A DNA stretch of 64,000 bases from UBA970 sp049419605. GTDB taxonomy: Bacteria > Bacillota_I > Bacilli_A > RFN20 > CAG-826. Shown here in pieces: positions 24,763-33,471 of this stretch; position 1 is the stretch's first letter, and each line of letters starts with the position of its first letter. The notes below the pieces were generated by a model. The model was not told where the DNA came from, searched no databases, and saw only the letters and a list, made by a program, of their open reading frames with translations. The DNA lies in assembly GCA_049419605.1 (NCBI GenBank), contig JBMSKF010000004.1:4111-68110 (forward strand), written 5' to 3'. The position numbers and the translations under genes are program-made.

Positions 24763-25077
24763 ATGGCAACCCAATTAAAAAAAGGTGACAAAGTCATCAT
24801 TATCGCAGGAAACGACAAAGGTAAAACCGGTGCGATTCAAAAAATCGATCGCGTGAATCAACGAGTCGTGGTAGAAGGTGTTAATGTTCGTAAAAAACAT
24901 CAAAAGCCAAAACAAAACAACCCAGAAGGTGCCATTCTTGATATCTATGCACCGATTCACTTATCAAATGTGGCGCTCATTGATCCAAAATCAAAAAAAG
25001 CAACGCGTTTCAAAGTGAGTGTGGTCAAAGATAAGAAAGTTCGTCTCGCGGTTAAATCCGGCGCGGCGATTGAATAA
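24763..25077 (+). CDS. rplX: 50S ribosomal protein L24
   Basis: A 104-residue KOW-domain assembly initiator at the tunnel exit. The KOW motif is in LKKGDKVIIIAGNDKGKTG, followed by VEGVNVRKKHQKP and the acidic/hydrophobic strand PIHLSNVALIDP. Normal length. Preceded by AAGGAGTGATG. The C-terminus is a short basic run; rplE starts 13 bases later. Confidence 0.96.
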   Translation: MATQLKKGDKVIIIAGNDKGKTGAIQKIDRVNQRVVVEGVNVRKKHQKPKQNNPEGAILDIYAPIHLSNVALIDPKSKKATRFKVSVVKDKKVRLAVKSGAAIE

Positions 25078-25090
25078 GGAGGGGAACATC

Positions 25091-25858
25091 ATGGCAGAAG
25101 CAAAGAAAAATAAAACCGCCACGGAAACCCCAGAAGCGGAACCAGTCAAAAAAGTTCGTAAACCAAAAGCAGCCACTGAAGCAACAAGCGAACAACCTGT
25201 TGCCCAACCTGCGGTTCAAACAGAAGCCCCAAAAGTTGCTGCAAAGCCTGAAGTAAAAAAAGAAGCAGCATCTAAAGAAGCTCCTGCGAAAACCAAGAGT
25301 CAACCTGCGGTTAAATTAACCTCTCGTTTACAAGTGAAGTACGTGAATGAAATTCGTCCTGCACTTTTCAAATCACTCAAATTAGCCTCCGTGATGCAAG
25401 TTCCTAAAGTTGAAAAGATCGTCATCAACGTTGGGGTTGGTGATGCAACGGGTAATTCTAAATTATTAGAAGAATCTGTGAAAGAATTAACAGATATTAC
25501 GGGTCAAAAACCAGTGATTACTAAATCCAAAAAATCCATTGCAACATTCAAGTTAAGAGAAAATCAAGCGATTGGTACTAAAGTCACCTTACGAGGTGTA
25601 AAGATGTATCAATTCCTCGATAAGCTCGTTTCTGTAGCCTTGCCTCGGGTTCGAGACTTCCGCGGTGTTTCCCGTAATAGTTTTGATGGTCGCGGCAATT
25701 ATACCTTAGGGATTAAAGAACAATTGATCTTCCCTGAAATTAATTTTGATCGCGTCAATAAAATTCGTGGGATGGATATCGTGATTGTCACCACCGCCCA
25801 AAATGATGAGCAAGCCTATGCCTTATTACAAGCATTAGGCATGCCATTCAACCGATAA
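25091..25858 (+). CDS. rplE: 50S ribosomal protein L5 with long N-terminal extension
   Basis: A 255-residue protein; L5 is normally about 180. The family domain begins around residue 77 (SRLQVKYVNEIRPALFKSL) and includes KIVINVGVGDA, GQKPVITKSKKSIATFKLRE and the C-terminal GMDIVIVTTAQNDEQAYALL. The preceding 75 or so residues are low-complexity and rich in Ala, Lys, Glu and Pro. ATG 25091 has an excellent AAGGAGGGG site and there is no alternative site near the domain start, so the extension is probably made. L5 contacts 5S rRNA and the P-site tRNA. Confidence 0.95.
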   Translation: MAEAKKNKTATETPEAEPVKKVRKPKAATEATSEQPVAQPAVQTEAPKVAAKPEVKKEAASKEAPAKTKSQPAVKLTSRLQVKYVNEIRPALFKSLKLASVMQVPKVEKIVINVGVGDATGNSKLLEESVKELTDITGQKPVITKSKKSIATFKLRENQAIGTKVTLRGVKMYQFLDKLVSVALPRVRDFRGVSRNSFDGRGNYTLGIKEQLIFPEINFDRVNKIRGMDIVIVTTAQNDEQAYALLQALGMPFNR

Positions 25859-25866
25859 GGAGCATT

Positions 25867-26052
25867 ATGGCAAAAACTTCAACGAAATTACGACAATTAA
25901 GAAAACCAAAGTTTGCAGTGAGAGCGTACACCCGTTGCCAACGATGCGGTCGTCCACGCGCGGTCATCTCTAAGTTTAAAGTCTGCCGGATTTGTCTCCG
26001 GGAACTCGCCCATCGTGGTGAAATTCCAGGGATGAAAAAGGCTAGTTGGTAA
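25867..26052 (+). CDS. rpsN: 30S ribosomal protein S14, zinc-binding type
   Basis: A 61-residue short S14 with four cysteines, C24-x2-C27 and C40-x2-C43, the zinc-ribbon (C+) form. Family residues RAYTRCQRCGRPRAV and the C-terminal GEIPGMKKASW are intact. Only eight bases follow rplE, with AAGGAGC as ribosome site. Confidence 0.97.
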   Translation: MAKTSTKLRQLRKPKFAVRAYTRCQRCGRPRAVISKFKVCRICLRELAHRGEIPGMKKASW

Positions 26053-26065
26053 GGAGGAAAAAGTT

Positions 26066-26464
26066 ATGTCATTTACCGATCCAATTGCCGACATGCTTAC
26101 CAGAATTCGTAACGCGAACTTATTAAAACAAGAAGCGGTAACGATGCCAAGTAGCGGACTCAAAGTTCGCTTAGCAGCAATTTTAAAAGATGAAGGTTTT
26201 ATCCATGGCTATGAAGTCATTGGGGATGCTAAAAAGCAAATCGTCATCTCTTTAAAATATGCGAATAACGGAACGCTTCGTGTGATTAATGGCATTCGCC
26301 GTATTTCAAAACCAGGTTTACGCGTCACGGCAACCGTTGATAAATTACCTAGAGTCATTCGTGGTTTGGGTGTGGCAATTATTTCCACCTCCCAAGGCAT
26401 TATGACGGATGCAAAAGCAAGAGAAAAAGGCTTAGGCGGCGAAGTGCTAGCCTATGTTTGGTAG
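26066..26464 (+). CDS. rpsH: 30S ribosomal protein S8
   Basis: A 132-residue primary 16S-binding protein, a translational repressor of the spc operon in E. coli. DPIADMLTRIRNAN at the N-terminus, MPSSGLKVRLAAILKDEGFI and the C-terminal GLGVAIISTSQGIMTDAKARE identify it. Standard length, AAGGAGG upstream. Confidence 0.98.
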   Translation: MSFTDPIADMLTRIRNANLLKQEAVTMPSSGLKVRLAAILKDEGFIHGYEVIGDAKKQIVISLKYANNGTLRVINGIRRISKPGLRVTATVDKLPRVIRGLGVAIISTSQGIMTDAKAREKGLGGEVLAYVW

Positions 26465-26475
26465 GAGGATAACGT

Positions 26476-27045
26476 ATGTCACGTGTTGGTAATAAAACGA
26501 TTAACCTTCCTGCTTCCGTTAAAATTTCAGTGAAAGATTTGACTGTCAACTTCGAAGGTCCAAAAGGTAAATTAACATTAACTTTACCCAAAGGTTTTTC
26601 GCTAAAACAAGAAGGATCTACGCTTCAACTCGTTCGTCCAAATGATACAGACGAAGTGAAAAAAATCCATGGCACCAATCGTGCATTGCTTGCCAATGCC
26701 GTTACCGGTGTCTCTGTTGGATTTAAAGAAGAACTTGACTTAGTAGGGATTGGTTTCCGCGCTGCCATGAAAGGTGCCAATTTAGAAATGTCGATTGGTT
26801 TCTCTCATCCAGTGGTAGTCACCCCATTACCTGGTGTCAAAGTCACCATTAATGAAAACACCAAATTAACAATCGAAGGTGTCGATAAACAAGCGGTTGG
26901 AGAAACTGCTGCGACGATTCGTATGCAACGCCCACCTGAACCTTATCAAGGTAAAGGGATTCGTTATAGAGGCGAAAGAATTATCCGCAAAGAAGGTAAG
27001 CGTGCTGCTGCAGCTGCTGCTCCTGCTGGCGGCGCCAAGAAATAG
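26476..27045 (+). CDS. rplF: 50S ribosomal protein L6
   Basis: A 189-residue protein with two similar domains near the factor-binding site. MSRVGNKTINLPASVK, the GTNRALLANAVTGVSVGF helix and the signature RPPEPYQGKGIRYRGE are all clear. The C-terminus carries about 12 extra residues of Ala/Pro/Gly/Lys (AAAAAAPAGGAKK), in line with tails on other ribosomal proteins here. TAGGAGG precedes the start. Confidence 0.97.
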   Translation: MSRVGNKTINLPASVKISVKDLTVNFEGPKGKLTLTLPKGFSLKQEGSTLQLVRPNDTDEVKKIHGTNRALLANAVTGVSVGFKEELDLVGIGFRAAMKGANLEMSIGFSHPVVVTPLPGVKVTINENTKLTIEGVDKQAVGETAATIRMQRPPEPYQGKGIRYRGERIIRKEGKRAAAAAAPAGGAKK

Positions 27046-27056
27046 GAGGATGGCAT

Positions 27057-27407
27057 ATGATCAATAAACCATCAAAAAATTCGCAACGACAATTACGTCA
27101 TGCGCGAATTCGTAAAACTCTTTCTGGGACATCTGCACGTCCTCGCTTATCGGTGTATCGTTCTAACACTGGTATTTATGCCCAAATCATCGATGATACT
27201 AAAGGCGCAACGCTCGTTGCTTCATCTTCCAAAGTATTAAAGGTTGGTAAAACCGTGGATGCTGCAAAACAAGTGGGTGCCGATGTTGCTAAAAAAGCTT
27301 TAGCAAAAGGCATTAAGGCTGTCGTTTTTGATCGCTCAGGTTACCTCTATCATGGTCGCATTAAGGCTTTAGCCGATGCCGCTCGTGAAGCAGGCTTACA
27401 ATTCTAA
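27057..27407 (+). CDS. rplR: 50S ribosomal protein L18
   Basis: A 116-residue 5S rRNA-binding protein. The basic N-terminus RQLRHARIRKTLSGT, the strand RPRLSVYRSNTGIYAQIID and the C-terminal VVFDRSGYLYHGRIKALADAARE are typical. Normal length. It starts 11 bases after rplF with a TAGGAGG site. Confidence 0.97.
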   Translation: MINKPSKNSQRQLRHARIRKTLSGTSARPRLSVYRSNTGIYAQIIDDTKGATLVASSSKVLKVGKTVDAAKQVGADVAKKALAKGIKAVVFDRSGYLYHGRIKALADAAREAGLQF

Positions 27408-27417
27408 GGAGAACCCA

Positions 27418-28050
27418 ATGGAAAAAACAGACATCAAAACCGAAGTAAAAGCAGCTGTTAAAGCTGACGTCAAACCTACTGCAACAACGAATGCTCCTCA
27501 AGGCAATCGTGCTGCAAACCCAAATGATCGTGGCGGTCCACGTCGCGACAATCGTGGTCCTCGTCGTCCACGTCGGGATAATGAACCCAAAGAATTTGAA
27601 GAAAGAACCGTTGCTATTAAACGGGTTACCAAAGTTGTTAAAGGTGGTAAACACATGCGCTTTACTGCGCTTGTCGTCGTTGGTAATGGCAAAGGAAAAT
27701 ATGGCTTTGCTCATGGTAAAGCTGGTGAAGTCCCCGATGCAATTAAAAAAGCATTAGACGCTGCTCGTAGAAATACCAGTGTCATTCAATTTGTCCGTGC
27801 TGGCACCATTACCCACGAAGTCCAAGGTCAATGGGGTGCTACCAATGTGTTCTTAAAACCTGCTCCAGACGGTACTGGTATCATTGCCGGTGGACCTGTT
27901 CGTGCAATTTTAGAATTAGCAGGCTGCAAAAACGTTTACTCTAAAGTCTACGGTTCACGCGCTGCAATCAATATCGTTCGTGCGACCCATGATGCTTTAA
28001 GTCAACTCAAATCAAAGAAAGAATATCTTGCTTTAAGAGGCAAGCTCTAG
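27418..28050 (+). CDS. rpsE: 30S ribosomal protein S5 with N-terminal extension
   Basis: A 210-residue protein; about 165 is usual. The dsRNA-binding-like domain starts near residue 60 (EERTVAIKRVTKVVKGG) and includes GNGKGKYGFAHGKAGEV and GTGIIAGGPVRAILELAG. The first 55-60 residues are a charged, Arg/Pro/Asn-rich tail (for example RRDNRGPRRPRRDN). ATG 27418 follows AAGGAG; an upstream in-frame codon at 27376 lies inside rplR and has no site. S5 helps fidelity and mRNA unwinding. Confidence 0.95.
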   Translation: MEKTDIKTEVKAAVKADVKPTATTNAPQGNRAANPNDRGGPRRDNRGPRRPRRDNEPKEFEERTVAIKRVTKVVKGGKHMRFTALVVVGNGKGKYGFAHGKAGEVPDAIKKALDAARRNTSVIQFVRAGTITHEVQGQWGATNVFLKPAPDGTGIIAGGPVRAILELAGCKNVYSKVYGSRAAINIVRATHDALSQLKSKKEYLALRGKL

Positions 28051-28063
28051 GAGGTTATCTGCC

Positions 28064-28507
28064 ATGGCTTTACATCAATTAAAAGCAAATCAAGGAGCTC
28101 GTAAACTTCGTACCCGTGTTGGTCGAGGTATTGGTTCTGGCTTAGGAAAAACTTCCGGTCGTGGGATTCTTGGTCAAGGTTCCCGTTCAGGTGGATCCGT
28201 TCGTCCTGGATTTGAAGGTGGTCAAAACCCAATTTATCGCCGTATTCCAAAAAGAGGTTTTAAGAACTTTACCACGCTTCGTTATGGGGTGGTCAATGTT
28301 GGTGATTTAAGCCAATTCAAAGATGGTAGTGAAGTCAATCCAACCATCTTGATTGAACAAGGTTTAGTGAAAACCAAAGCCAGAGGTGTAAAAATTTTAG
28401 GCACTGGCAAGTTAGATAAAAAGTTAAAAGTTGTTGCACATCATTTTTCACAATCTGCGATTAAAGCAATTACAGAAGCAGGCGGTACCACTGAGGTAAT
28501 TAAATAA
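28064..28507 (+). CDS. rplO: 50S ribosomal protein L15
   Basis: A 147-residue late assembly protein. GARKLRTRVGRGIGSGLGKT, the glycine-rich GQGSRSGGSVRPGFEGGQ loop and the C-terminal VVAHHFSQSAIKAITEAGG are conserved. It follows rpsE by 13 bases; in most bacteria rpmD (L30) lies between these two genes, and there is no room for it here. The last base overlaps the secY ATG. Confidence 0.97.
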   Translation: MALHQLKANQGARKLRTRVGRGIGSGLGKTSGRGILGQGSRSGGSVRPGFEGGQNPIYRRIPKRGFKNFTTLRYGVVNVGDLSQFKDGSEVNPTILIEQGLVKTKARGVKILGTGKLDKKLKVVAHHFSQSAIKAITEAGGTTEVIK

Positions 28508-29865
28508 TGAAAAAAATTGCTGCCATCTTTACAAACAAAGAAATCGTTAACCGTATTTTCTTCGTGGTGATGATTTTATTCGTGTTTCGAATTGGTGCTG
28601 CAATTACGGTTCCTGGTGTCACGGTACAAGATGTTGATTTCCAAACCAATAATGCGTTGTCTCTGTTAAATTTATTGGGTGGTGGTGCTTTGCAAAGCTT
28701 TTCCGTTTTTGCATTAGGTGTCTCTCCCTATATTACGAGCAGCATTATCGTCCAATTATTAGGGATGGATGTGTTACCGGCATTAACTGAATTAAGTAAA
28801 CAAGGTCAATCTGGTCGAAAGAAAATGGAAATGACGACCCGTTATTTAACTTTATTGTTAGGTGCAGTCCAAGCATACGGGATTGTCAGAACGATGGAAA
28901 CATCCAGTTTTATTACTTTAAATGATACTTCCTTTTGGAGCTACGCTTATATTGTCACCGTCTTAATGGCCGGTGGGATGTTAGTCATGTGGTTAGGTGA
29001 TCAAATCACCTCCAAAGGTATCGGTAACGGTATCTCGATGATTATCTTCGCCGGTATTGTTCGTAGTTTACCATTACAAATTGAAGGCGCTTATAACAAT
29101 TGGGTTTTATTAACCTTAGGACTAGATGTCACCGTGTTATTGCGAGGGATTTTCCAATTCGCAATTTACGTGCTATCCTTTGTCCTCATTATTGCGTTCG
29201 TCACCTTCATTGAATCAAGTAAGCGAAAAATTCCTGTGCAAAACGCCGGTAAATCTGGTTCTGCTCAATATGCAAAAGCAAGTTTCTTACCCATGAAGAT
29301 TAACTCTGCAGGTGTTATCCCTGTCATCTTTGCCTCTTCGATTATGTTGGCACCGAGTGTCATCGTTAGTTTTATCACTGGCGCCAATCCTAATGCAGAA
29401 TGGTTAAAGATCTTTGATTCCTCAGCCACGGTCACAATGCCATGGTTTAATGATCAAACCTTCCAATTCCCATGGGGTTTAATCATCTATATATTTTTAA
29501 CGGTTGTCTTTACATTCTTTTATTCCAATTTACAAATCAATCCGCAACGGCTTGCAGAAAACTTCCAACAAAATGGTTCCTATATCCCAGGCATTCGCCC
29601 CGGTGTGGAAACTGAACGTTATGTTACCAAAGTTTTAAACCGCATCACCGTATTGGGCGCAACTTCTTTAGCCTTTATTGCCGCCTTACCAATCGTCCTT
29701 GTTTTATTAAACATTGTTCCTGATCGATCCCTAGCCTTAGGTGGAACAGGGTTAATCATTGTCGTAGGTGTTGCCCTTGAAGTGAATAACCAAATTGATG
29801 GTTTACTTGCAGGTAAATCGTATGAAGAAGTGTTAGCATCAGGTGGAAGAAATCAAAATGATTAA
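28507..29865 (+). CDS. secY: Protein translocase subunit SecY
   Basis: A 452-residue ten-helix channel protein of the SecYEG translocon. The N-terminal KEIVNRIFFVVMILFVFRIG helix, the plug-region sequence LLNLLGGGALQSFSVFALGV, the loop QGQSGRKKMEMTTRY and the ribosome/SecA-binding C-terminal loops (IPVQNAGKSG; NGSYIPGIRPG) are present. Expressed within the ribosomal operon as usual. It overlaps adk by eight bases. Confidence 0.97.
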   Translation: MKKIAAIFTNKEIVNRIFFVVMILFVFRIGAAITVPGVTVQDVDFQTNNALSLLNLLGGGALQSFSVFALGVSPYITSSIIVQLLGMDVLPALTELSKQGQSGRKKMEMTTRYLTLLLGAVQAYGIVRTMETSSFITLNDTSFWSYAYIVTVLMAGGMLVMWLGDQITSKGIGNGISMIIFAGIVRSLPLQIEGAYNNWVLLTLGLDVTVLLRGIFQFAIYVLSFVLIIAFVTFIESSKRKIPVQNAGKSGSAQYAKASFLPMKINSAGVIPVIFASSIMLAPSVIVSFITGANPNAEWLKIFDSSATVTMPWFNDQTFQFPWGLIIYIFLTVVFTFFYSNLQINPQRLAENFQQNGSYIPGIRPGVETERYVTKVLNRITVLGATSLAFIAALPIVLVLLNIVPDRSLALGGTGLIIVVGVALEVNNQIDGLLAGKSYEEVLASGGRNQND

Positions 29866-30511
29866 TACGATTTTATTAGGACCACCCGGTGCGGGTAAAG
29901 GATCGGTTGCAAAGCTCATCGCCGATCATTACAAGATTCCTCATATTTCCACAGGCGACATGTTTCGTGAAGCCATGGCGAAAGGGACTCCGGTAGGCAA
30001 TCTTGCTGCAACGTATATCAACGCAGGAAAACTCGTACCCGATGATGTGACGATCGCTTTAGTGAAAGAAAGAATTCAAGCGCCAGATTGCAAAGCAGGA
30101 TTTATGTTCGATGGCTTTCCAAGAACATTGCCTCAAGCAGAAGCGTTACAAACCTTATTAATCTCAATCAAACGTCCAATCAACACGGTGATGGAATTTG
30201 ATTGTGATCGCCAAGAATTGATTCGTCGGATTACGGGTCGCCGTGTTTGCAAAGTGTGTGGCACGCCGTACCATGTTGATACGATGAAACCTAAAGTTGA
30301 AGGTGTCTGTGATCGCGATGGCGGTCCCCTCATTCAACGCAAGGACGACAATCTCGAAGCCTTAACCGTGCGTTTAAAGGCTTATGAGGAACAAACCTCT
30401 CCATTAATCGGCTTTTATAAAGCCAAAGGGTTATTAACCCCATTTGATGGCGCGAAGCAAACGAAGGATTTATTCCAAGACGTCAAGGCATTTCTTGACA
30501 GATTGCAATGA
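29858..30511 (+). CDS. adk: Adenylate kinase, zinc-lid type
   Basis: A 217-residue long-form adenylate kinase interconverting ATP, ADP and AMP. P-loop GPPGAGKG is at residues 8-15 and the AMP-binding HISTGDMFRE follows. The LID has C131-x2-C134 and C151-x2-D154, the Cys3-Asp zinc site common in Gram-positive enzymes. I chose ATG 29858, inside the end of secY, because the family starts directly with the P-loop strand; an in-frame GTG at 29843 would add five residues. It overlaps map by four bases. Confidence 0.96.
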   Translation: MINTILLGPPGAGKGSVAKLIADHYKIPHISTGDMFREAMAKGTPVGNLAATYINAGKLVPDDVTIALVKERIQAPDCKAGFMFDGFPRTLPQAEALQTLLISIKRPINTVMEFDCDRQELIRRITGRRVCKVCGTPYHVDTMKPKVEGVCDRDGGPLIQRKDDNLEALTVRLKAYEEQTSPLIGFYKAKGLLTPFDGAKQTKDLFQDVKAFLDRLQ

Positions 30512-31266
30512 TCATCGTTAAATCTCCGCGAGAAGTCACCATGATGCGTGAAGCTGGACGCATGGTGGCAAAGACATTACGGCATCTAGAAAGCCTTGTC
30601 CGTGTTGGCGTGACAACCCAACAGCTTAATGACGAAGCCGAAAAGATGATTGCCAGTTTCGGAGCCAAAGCCTCTTTCAAAGGATATGGCGGCTATCCAG
30701 CGAGTATTTGTACCTCGGTCAACGATACACTCATTCACGGCATTCCTTCTTCAAAAGAAGTGCTAAAAAATGGTGATATCATCAAGATTGACATCGGGAT
30801 TCAATACAATGGATACCATGCGGATGCAGCAAGAACGTATTGCGTTGGCAATGTAGACAACGCGATAAAAAAACTTGTTGAAGTCACCACCGCGAGTTTC
30901 TTTGAAGCGTTTAAGGTAATTCGTCCAGGTGTCTATGTTGGTGATCTCTCCCACACGATTCAATCGTTTGTGGAAAAACACGGCTATAGTTTACCGGAAG
31001 ATTACACTGGACATGGAGTCGGACAAAACCTCCATGAGGACCCGCAGATTCCTAACTTCGGGCGGTCACAAACAGGACCGATACTTAAAGCAGGAATGAC
31101 GCTTGCCATTGAACCGATGGTGAACCTAGGTAAAAAAGAAACCAAGGTGCTCGCGGATGAATGGACCGTCAAGACGAAAGATGGCAAATGGTGCGCTCAT
31201 TATGAAAACACCATCGTCGTCACGACAACGGGTGCTGAAATACTCACCCTAGAAGAAGGAGGATAG
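30508..31266 (+). CDS. map: Methionine aminopeptidase, type I
   Basis: A 252-residue pita-bread metalloprotease that removes the initiator methionine. Metal ligands are in KIDIGIQYNGYHADAART (two Asp), GHGVGQNLHEDP (His), AIEPMVNLG (Glu) and the C-terminal ENTIVV (Glu). No N-terminal SH3 zinc domain, hence type Ia. Coupled to adk by an ATGA overlap; infA follows six bases later. Confidence 0.97.
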   Translation: MIIVKSPREVTMMREAGRMVAKTLRHLESLVRVGVTTQQLNDEAEKMIASFGAKASFKGYGGYPASICTSVNDTLIHGIPSSKEVLKNGDIIKIDIGIQYNGYHADAARTYCVGNVDNAIKKLVEVTTASFFEAFKVIRPGVYVGDLSHTIQSFVEKHGYSLPEDYTGHGVGQNLHEDPQIPNFGRSQTGPILKAGMTLAIEPMVNLGKKETKVLADEWTVKTKDGKWCAHYENTIVVTTTGAEILTLEEGG

Positions 31267-31271
31267 ACAGT

Positions 31272-31490
31272 ATGAGTAAAGAAGATGTCATCTCCCTCGA
31301 GGCTACCGTCCTCGAAACCTTACCGAATACTTCGTTCAAGGTTAAATTAGAAAACGGTTCAGTGATTCTGGCTCACGTTTCTGGTAAAATCCGTATGAAC
31401 TACATTCGCATTTTACCAGGCGATAAAGTCACGGTTGAAATGTCCCCGTACGACCTAACACGCGGCCGCATCACCTATCGTCACAAATAG
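31272..31490 (+). CDS. infA: Translation initiation factor IF-1
   Basis: A 72-residue OB-fold factor that blocks the A site during initiation. SKEDVISLEATVLETLPN, the GKIRMNYIRILPGDKVTVE core and the C-terminal YDLTRGRITYRHK match the family end to end. AGAAGGAGG lies at the end of map. Placement between map and rpmJ is the canonical one. Confidence 0.98.
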   Translation: MSKEDVISLEATVLETLPNTSFKVKLENGSVILAHVSGKIRMNYIRILPGDKVTVEMSPYDLTRGRITYRHK

Positions 31491-31505
31491 TGACAAGGAG
31501 AAATT

Positions 31506-31619
31506 ATGAAAGTAAGACCATCCGTTAAGCCGATTTGCGATAAATGTAAAGTCATCAAGCGTCATGGACGCGTGATGGTGCTTTGTGAAAACCCAAAGCA
31601 TAAACAACGCCAAGGATAA
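31506..31619 (+). CDS. rpmJ: 50S ribosomal protein L36 (zinc type)
   Basis: A 37-residue protein starting MKVRPSVKPICDKCKV. Ligands C11, C14, C27 and H32 make the zinc ribbon of the C+ form. It is preceded by AAGGAG at 31495-31500 and ends ten bases before rpsM. Confidence 0.97.
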   Translation: MKVRPSVKPICDKCKVIKRHGRVMVLCENPKHKQRQG

Positions 31620-31628
31620 GGAGCACAT

Positions 31629-32006
31629 ATGGCACGTATTGTAGGTGTAGATATTCCAAATGAAAAACGCGTCGTGATTTCACTGATGTACATTTTTGGT
31701 ATCGGTAAACCACTCTCGCAAAAGATTTTGAAAGATGCAAAAGTTGATGAAAGTGTTCGTGTTAAAGATTTAACCGAAGATCAACTGGTTGCGATTCGTA
31801 CCCAAGTCGCTAAGTATAAAGTTGAAGGTGATTTACGTCGTGAAATCTCTCTCAACATTAAACGTTTGCAAGAAATTGGTACCTATCGTGGTTCCCGTCA
31901 CCGTAAAGGGATGCCGGTTCGTGGTCAACGGACCCGTACCAATGCCCGTACGCGCAAAGGACCAAGAAAGACCATTGCTAACAAGAAAGAAGCCGTACAA
32001 GGTTAA
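31629..32006 (+). CDS. rpsM: 30S ribosomal protein S13
   Basis: A 125-residue 30S head protein contacting P-site tRNA and bridging to L5. ARIVGVDIPNEKRVVISLM, the helix-two-turn-helix region and the C-terminal basic tail GMPVRGQRTRTNARTRKGP are typical. AAGGAGC site, normal length. Confidence 0.98.
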   Translation: MARIVGVDIPNEKRVVISLMYIFGIGKPLSQKILKDAKVDESVRVKDLTEDQLVAIRTQVAKYKVEGDLRREISLNIKRLQEIGTYRGSRHRKGMPVRGQRTRTNARTRKGPRKTIANKKEAVQG

Positions 32007-32018
32007 AGGAGAACTGAC

Positions 32019-32462
32019 ATGGCCAACGAAAATAAAAAGCCAACAGGAGCAGCACCAGCAGCCAGTGCAACTGGCGCGCCTGCTAAAGCCCCTAGAAAAA
32101 AGAAAGTTAAACGTGCATTTACCAAAGCAATTGCTCACATTCATGCAACTTTTAACAACACCATTGTGACGATCACGGATGAACAAGGCAATGCAATTGC
32201 CTGGAGCTCAGCTGGTGCATTAGGTTACAAAGGTGCCAGAAAAGCGACACCATTCGCTGCTCAAGTTGCCGGTGAAGCTTGCGCAAAAGCCGCATTAGAA
32301 CAAGGCATTAAACAAGTTGATGTCAATGTGAAGGGTCCAGGTCCTGGCCGTGAATCTGCAGTGCGTTCACTCGCAGCTGCTGGTTTACAAATCACCATGC
32401 TTACGGATACCACACCAGTGCCACACAACGGTTGCCGTCCACCTAAGCGCCCACGGGGCTAG
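32019..32462 (+). CDS. rpsK: 30S ribosomal protein S11
   Basis: A 147-residue protein of the platform. The family body starts at about residue 33 (RAFTKAIAHIHATFNNTIV) and continues with GNAIAWSSAGALGYKG, KGPGPGRESAVRSLAAAG and the C-terminal PVPHNGCRPPKRPRG. The N-terminal 30 residues are Ala/Pro/Lys-rich (PTGAAPAASATGAPAKAP) and longer than the usual 10-15 basic residues, part of a pattern in this operon. Confidence 0.97.
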   Translation: MANENKKPTGAAPAASATGAPAKAPRKKKVKRAFTKAIAHIHATFNNTIVTITDEQGNAIAWSSAGALGYKGARKATPFAAQVAGEACAKAALEQGIKQVDVNVKGPGPGRESAVRSLAAAGLQITMLTDTTPVPHNGCRPPKRPRG

Positions 32463-32492
32463 TCGACTTGATCATTGGAGGATCACAAACAT

Positions 32493-33461
32493 ATGGCAAA
32501 TATTGCACGTCCATTCGAAAAACCACGCTTCACAAAAAAGTTATTTGATTCAACCCATAACTATGGTCGATTTGTTTTAGAACCATTAGAACGAGGTTTT
32601 GGATTAACGTTAGGTAATGCATTACGTCGTGTCTTACTCGCATCATTACCAGGTGCTTCGGTTTACGCAATTGAAATTGAAGGCGCACGTCACGAATTCT
32701 CTTCGTTAGAAGGCGTTCTTGAAGATGTGACGACCATTGTCTTAAATTTAAAAAATTTAGTGTTAAAAATTGATGCCGAAGGCACTGATTCTAAAACCCT
32801 TGAATTAGATGTGAAGGGTGAAAAGACTGTCACTGCTGGGGATTTAATTCTCCCAGGTGGTGTTCAAGTCATGAATCCTGAACTCGTCATTGCCCATGTC
32901 ACATCCAAAGGAACCTTAAAAGGGAAATTATATGTTCGCAATGGTCGCGGTTATGTTACCTCAGAAGGTAACAAAGCCAATCGCTATAACACCCGTTTAG
33001 GTTTGATTGCCACGGATTCCAATTATTCTCCTGTCACCAAAGTGTCTTACACTGTGGATCCAACCCGTGTTGGTAACGATGCTCGTTATGACAAATTAAC
33101 CTTAGAAATTTGGACCAATGGTTCATTAACTCCACAAGCGGCATTAACATTTGCAACGCAAATTTTAATGGCACACTTCCAAGGTTTCTTAGAATTAGAA
33201 GACACCACCACGGATGTCAATATTATGAAAGAACCAACCTTAGAACCAGAAGACAAGTTCTCTAATATGACGATTGTGGATTTAGATTTATCGGTCCGTT
33301 CGTATAACTGCTTACGTCGCGCCGGTATTGAAACGGTTTATGAATTGACACAAAAGTCAGAAGAAGAAATGATGAAAGTACGCAACCTCGGTAAGAAATC
33401 CTTGAAGGAAGTTAAAGAAAAACTTCTTGCACATGGATTAAAGTTCCGGGATGCAGAATAA
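32493..33461 (+). CDS. rpoA: DNA-directed RNA polymerase subunit alpha
   Basis: A 322-residue alpha subunit. The N-terminal dimerisation domain has FVLEPLERGFGLTLGNALRR, and the C-terminal DNA-binding domain (helix-hairpin-helix SVRSYNCLRRAGIETVYEL and KVRNLGKKSLKEVKEKL) is intact. ATG 32493 is set by TTGGAGG at 32475-32481; an in-frame TTG at 32475 would lie on the ribosome site itself. Eleven bases to rplQ. Confidence 0.97.
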   Translation: MANIARPFEKPRFTKKLFDSTHNYGRFVLEPLERGFGLTLGNALRRVLLASLPGASVYAIEIEGARHEFSSLEGVLEDVTTIVLNLKNLVLKIDAEGTDSKTLELDVKGEKTVTAGDLILPGGVQVMNPELVIAHVTSKGTLKGKLYVRNGRGYVTSEGNKANRYNTRLGLIATDSNYSPVTKVSYTVDPTRVGNDARYDKLTLEIWTNGSLTPQAALTFATQILMAHFQGFLELEDTTTDVNIMKEPTLEPEDKFSNMTIVDLDLSVRSYNCLRRAGIETVYELTQKSEEEMMKVRNLGKKSLKEVKEKLLAHGLKFRDAE

Positions 33462-33471
33462 GGAGTAACCT

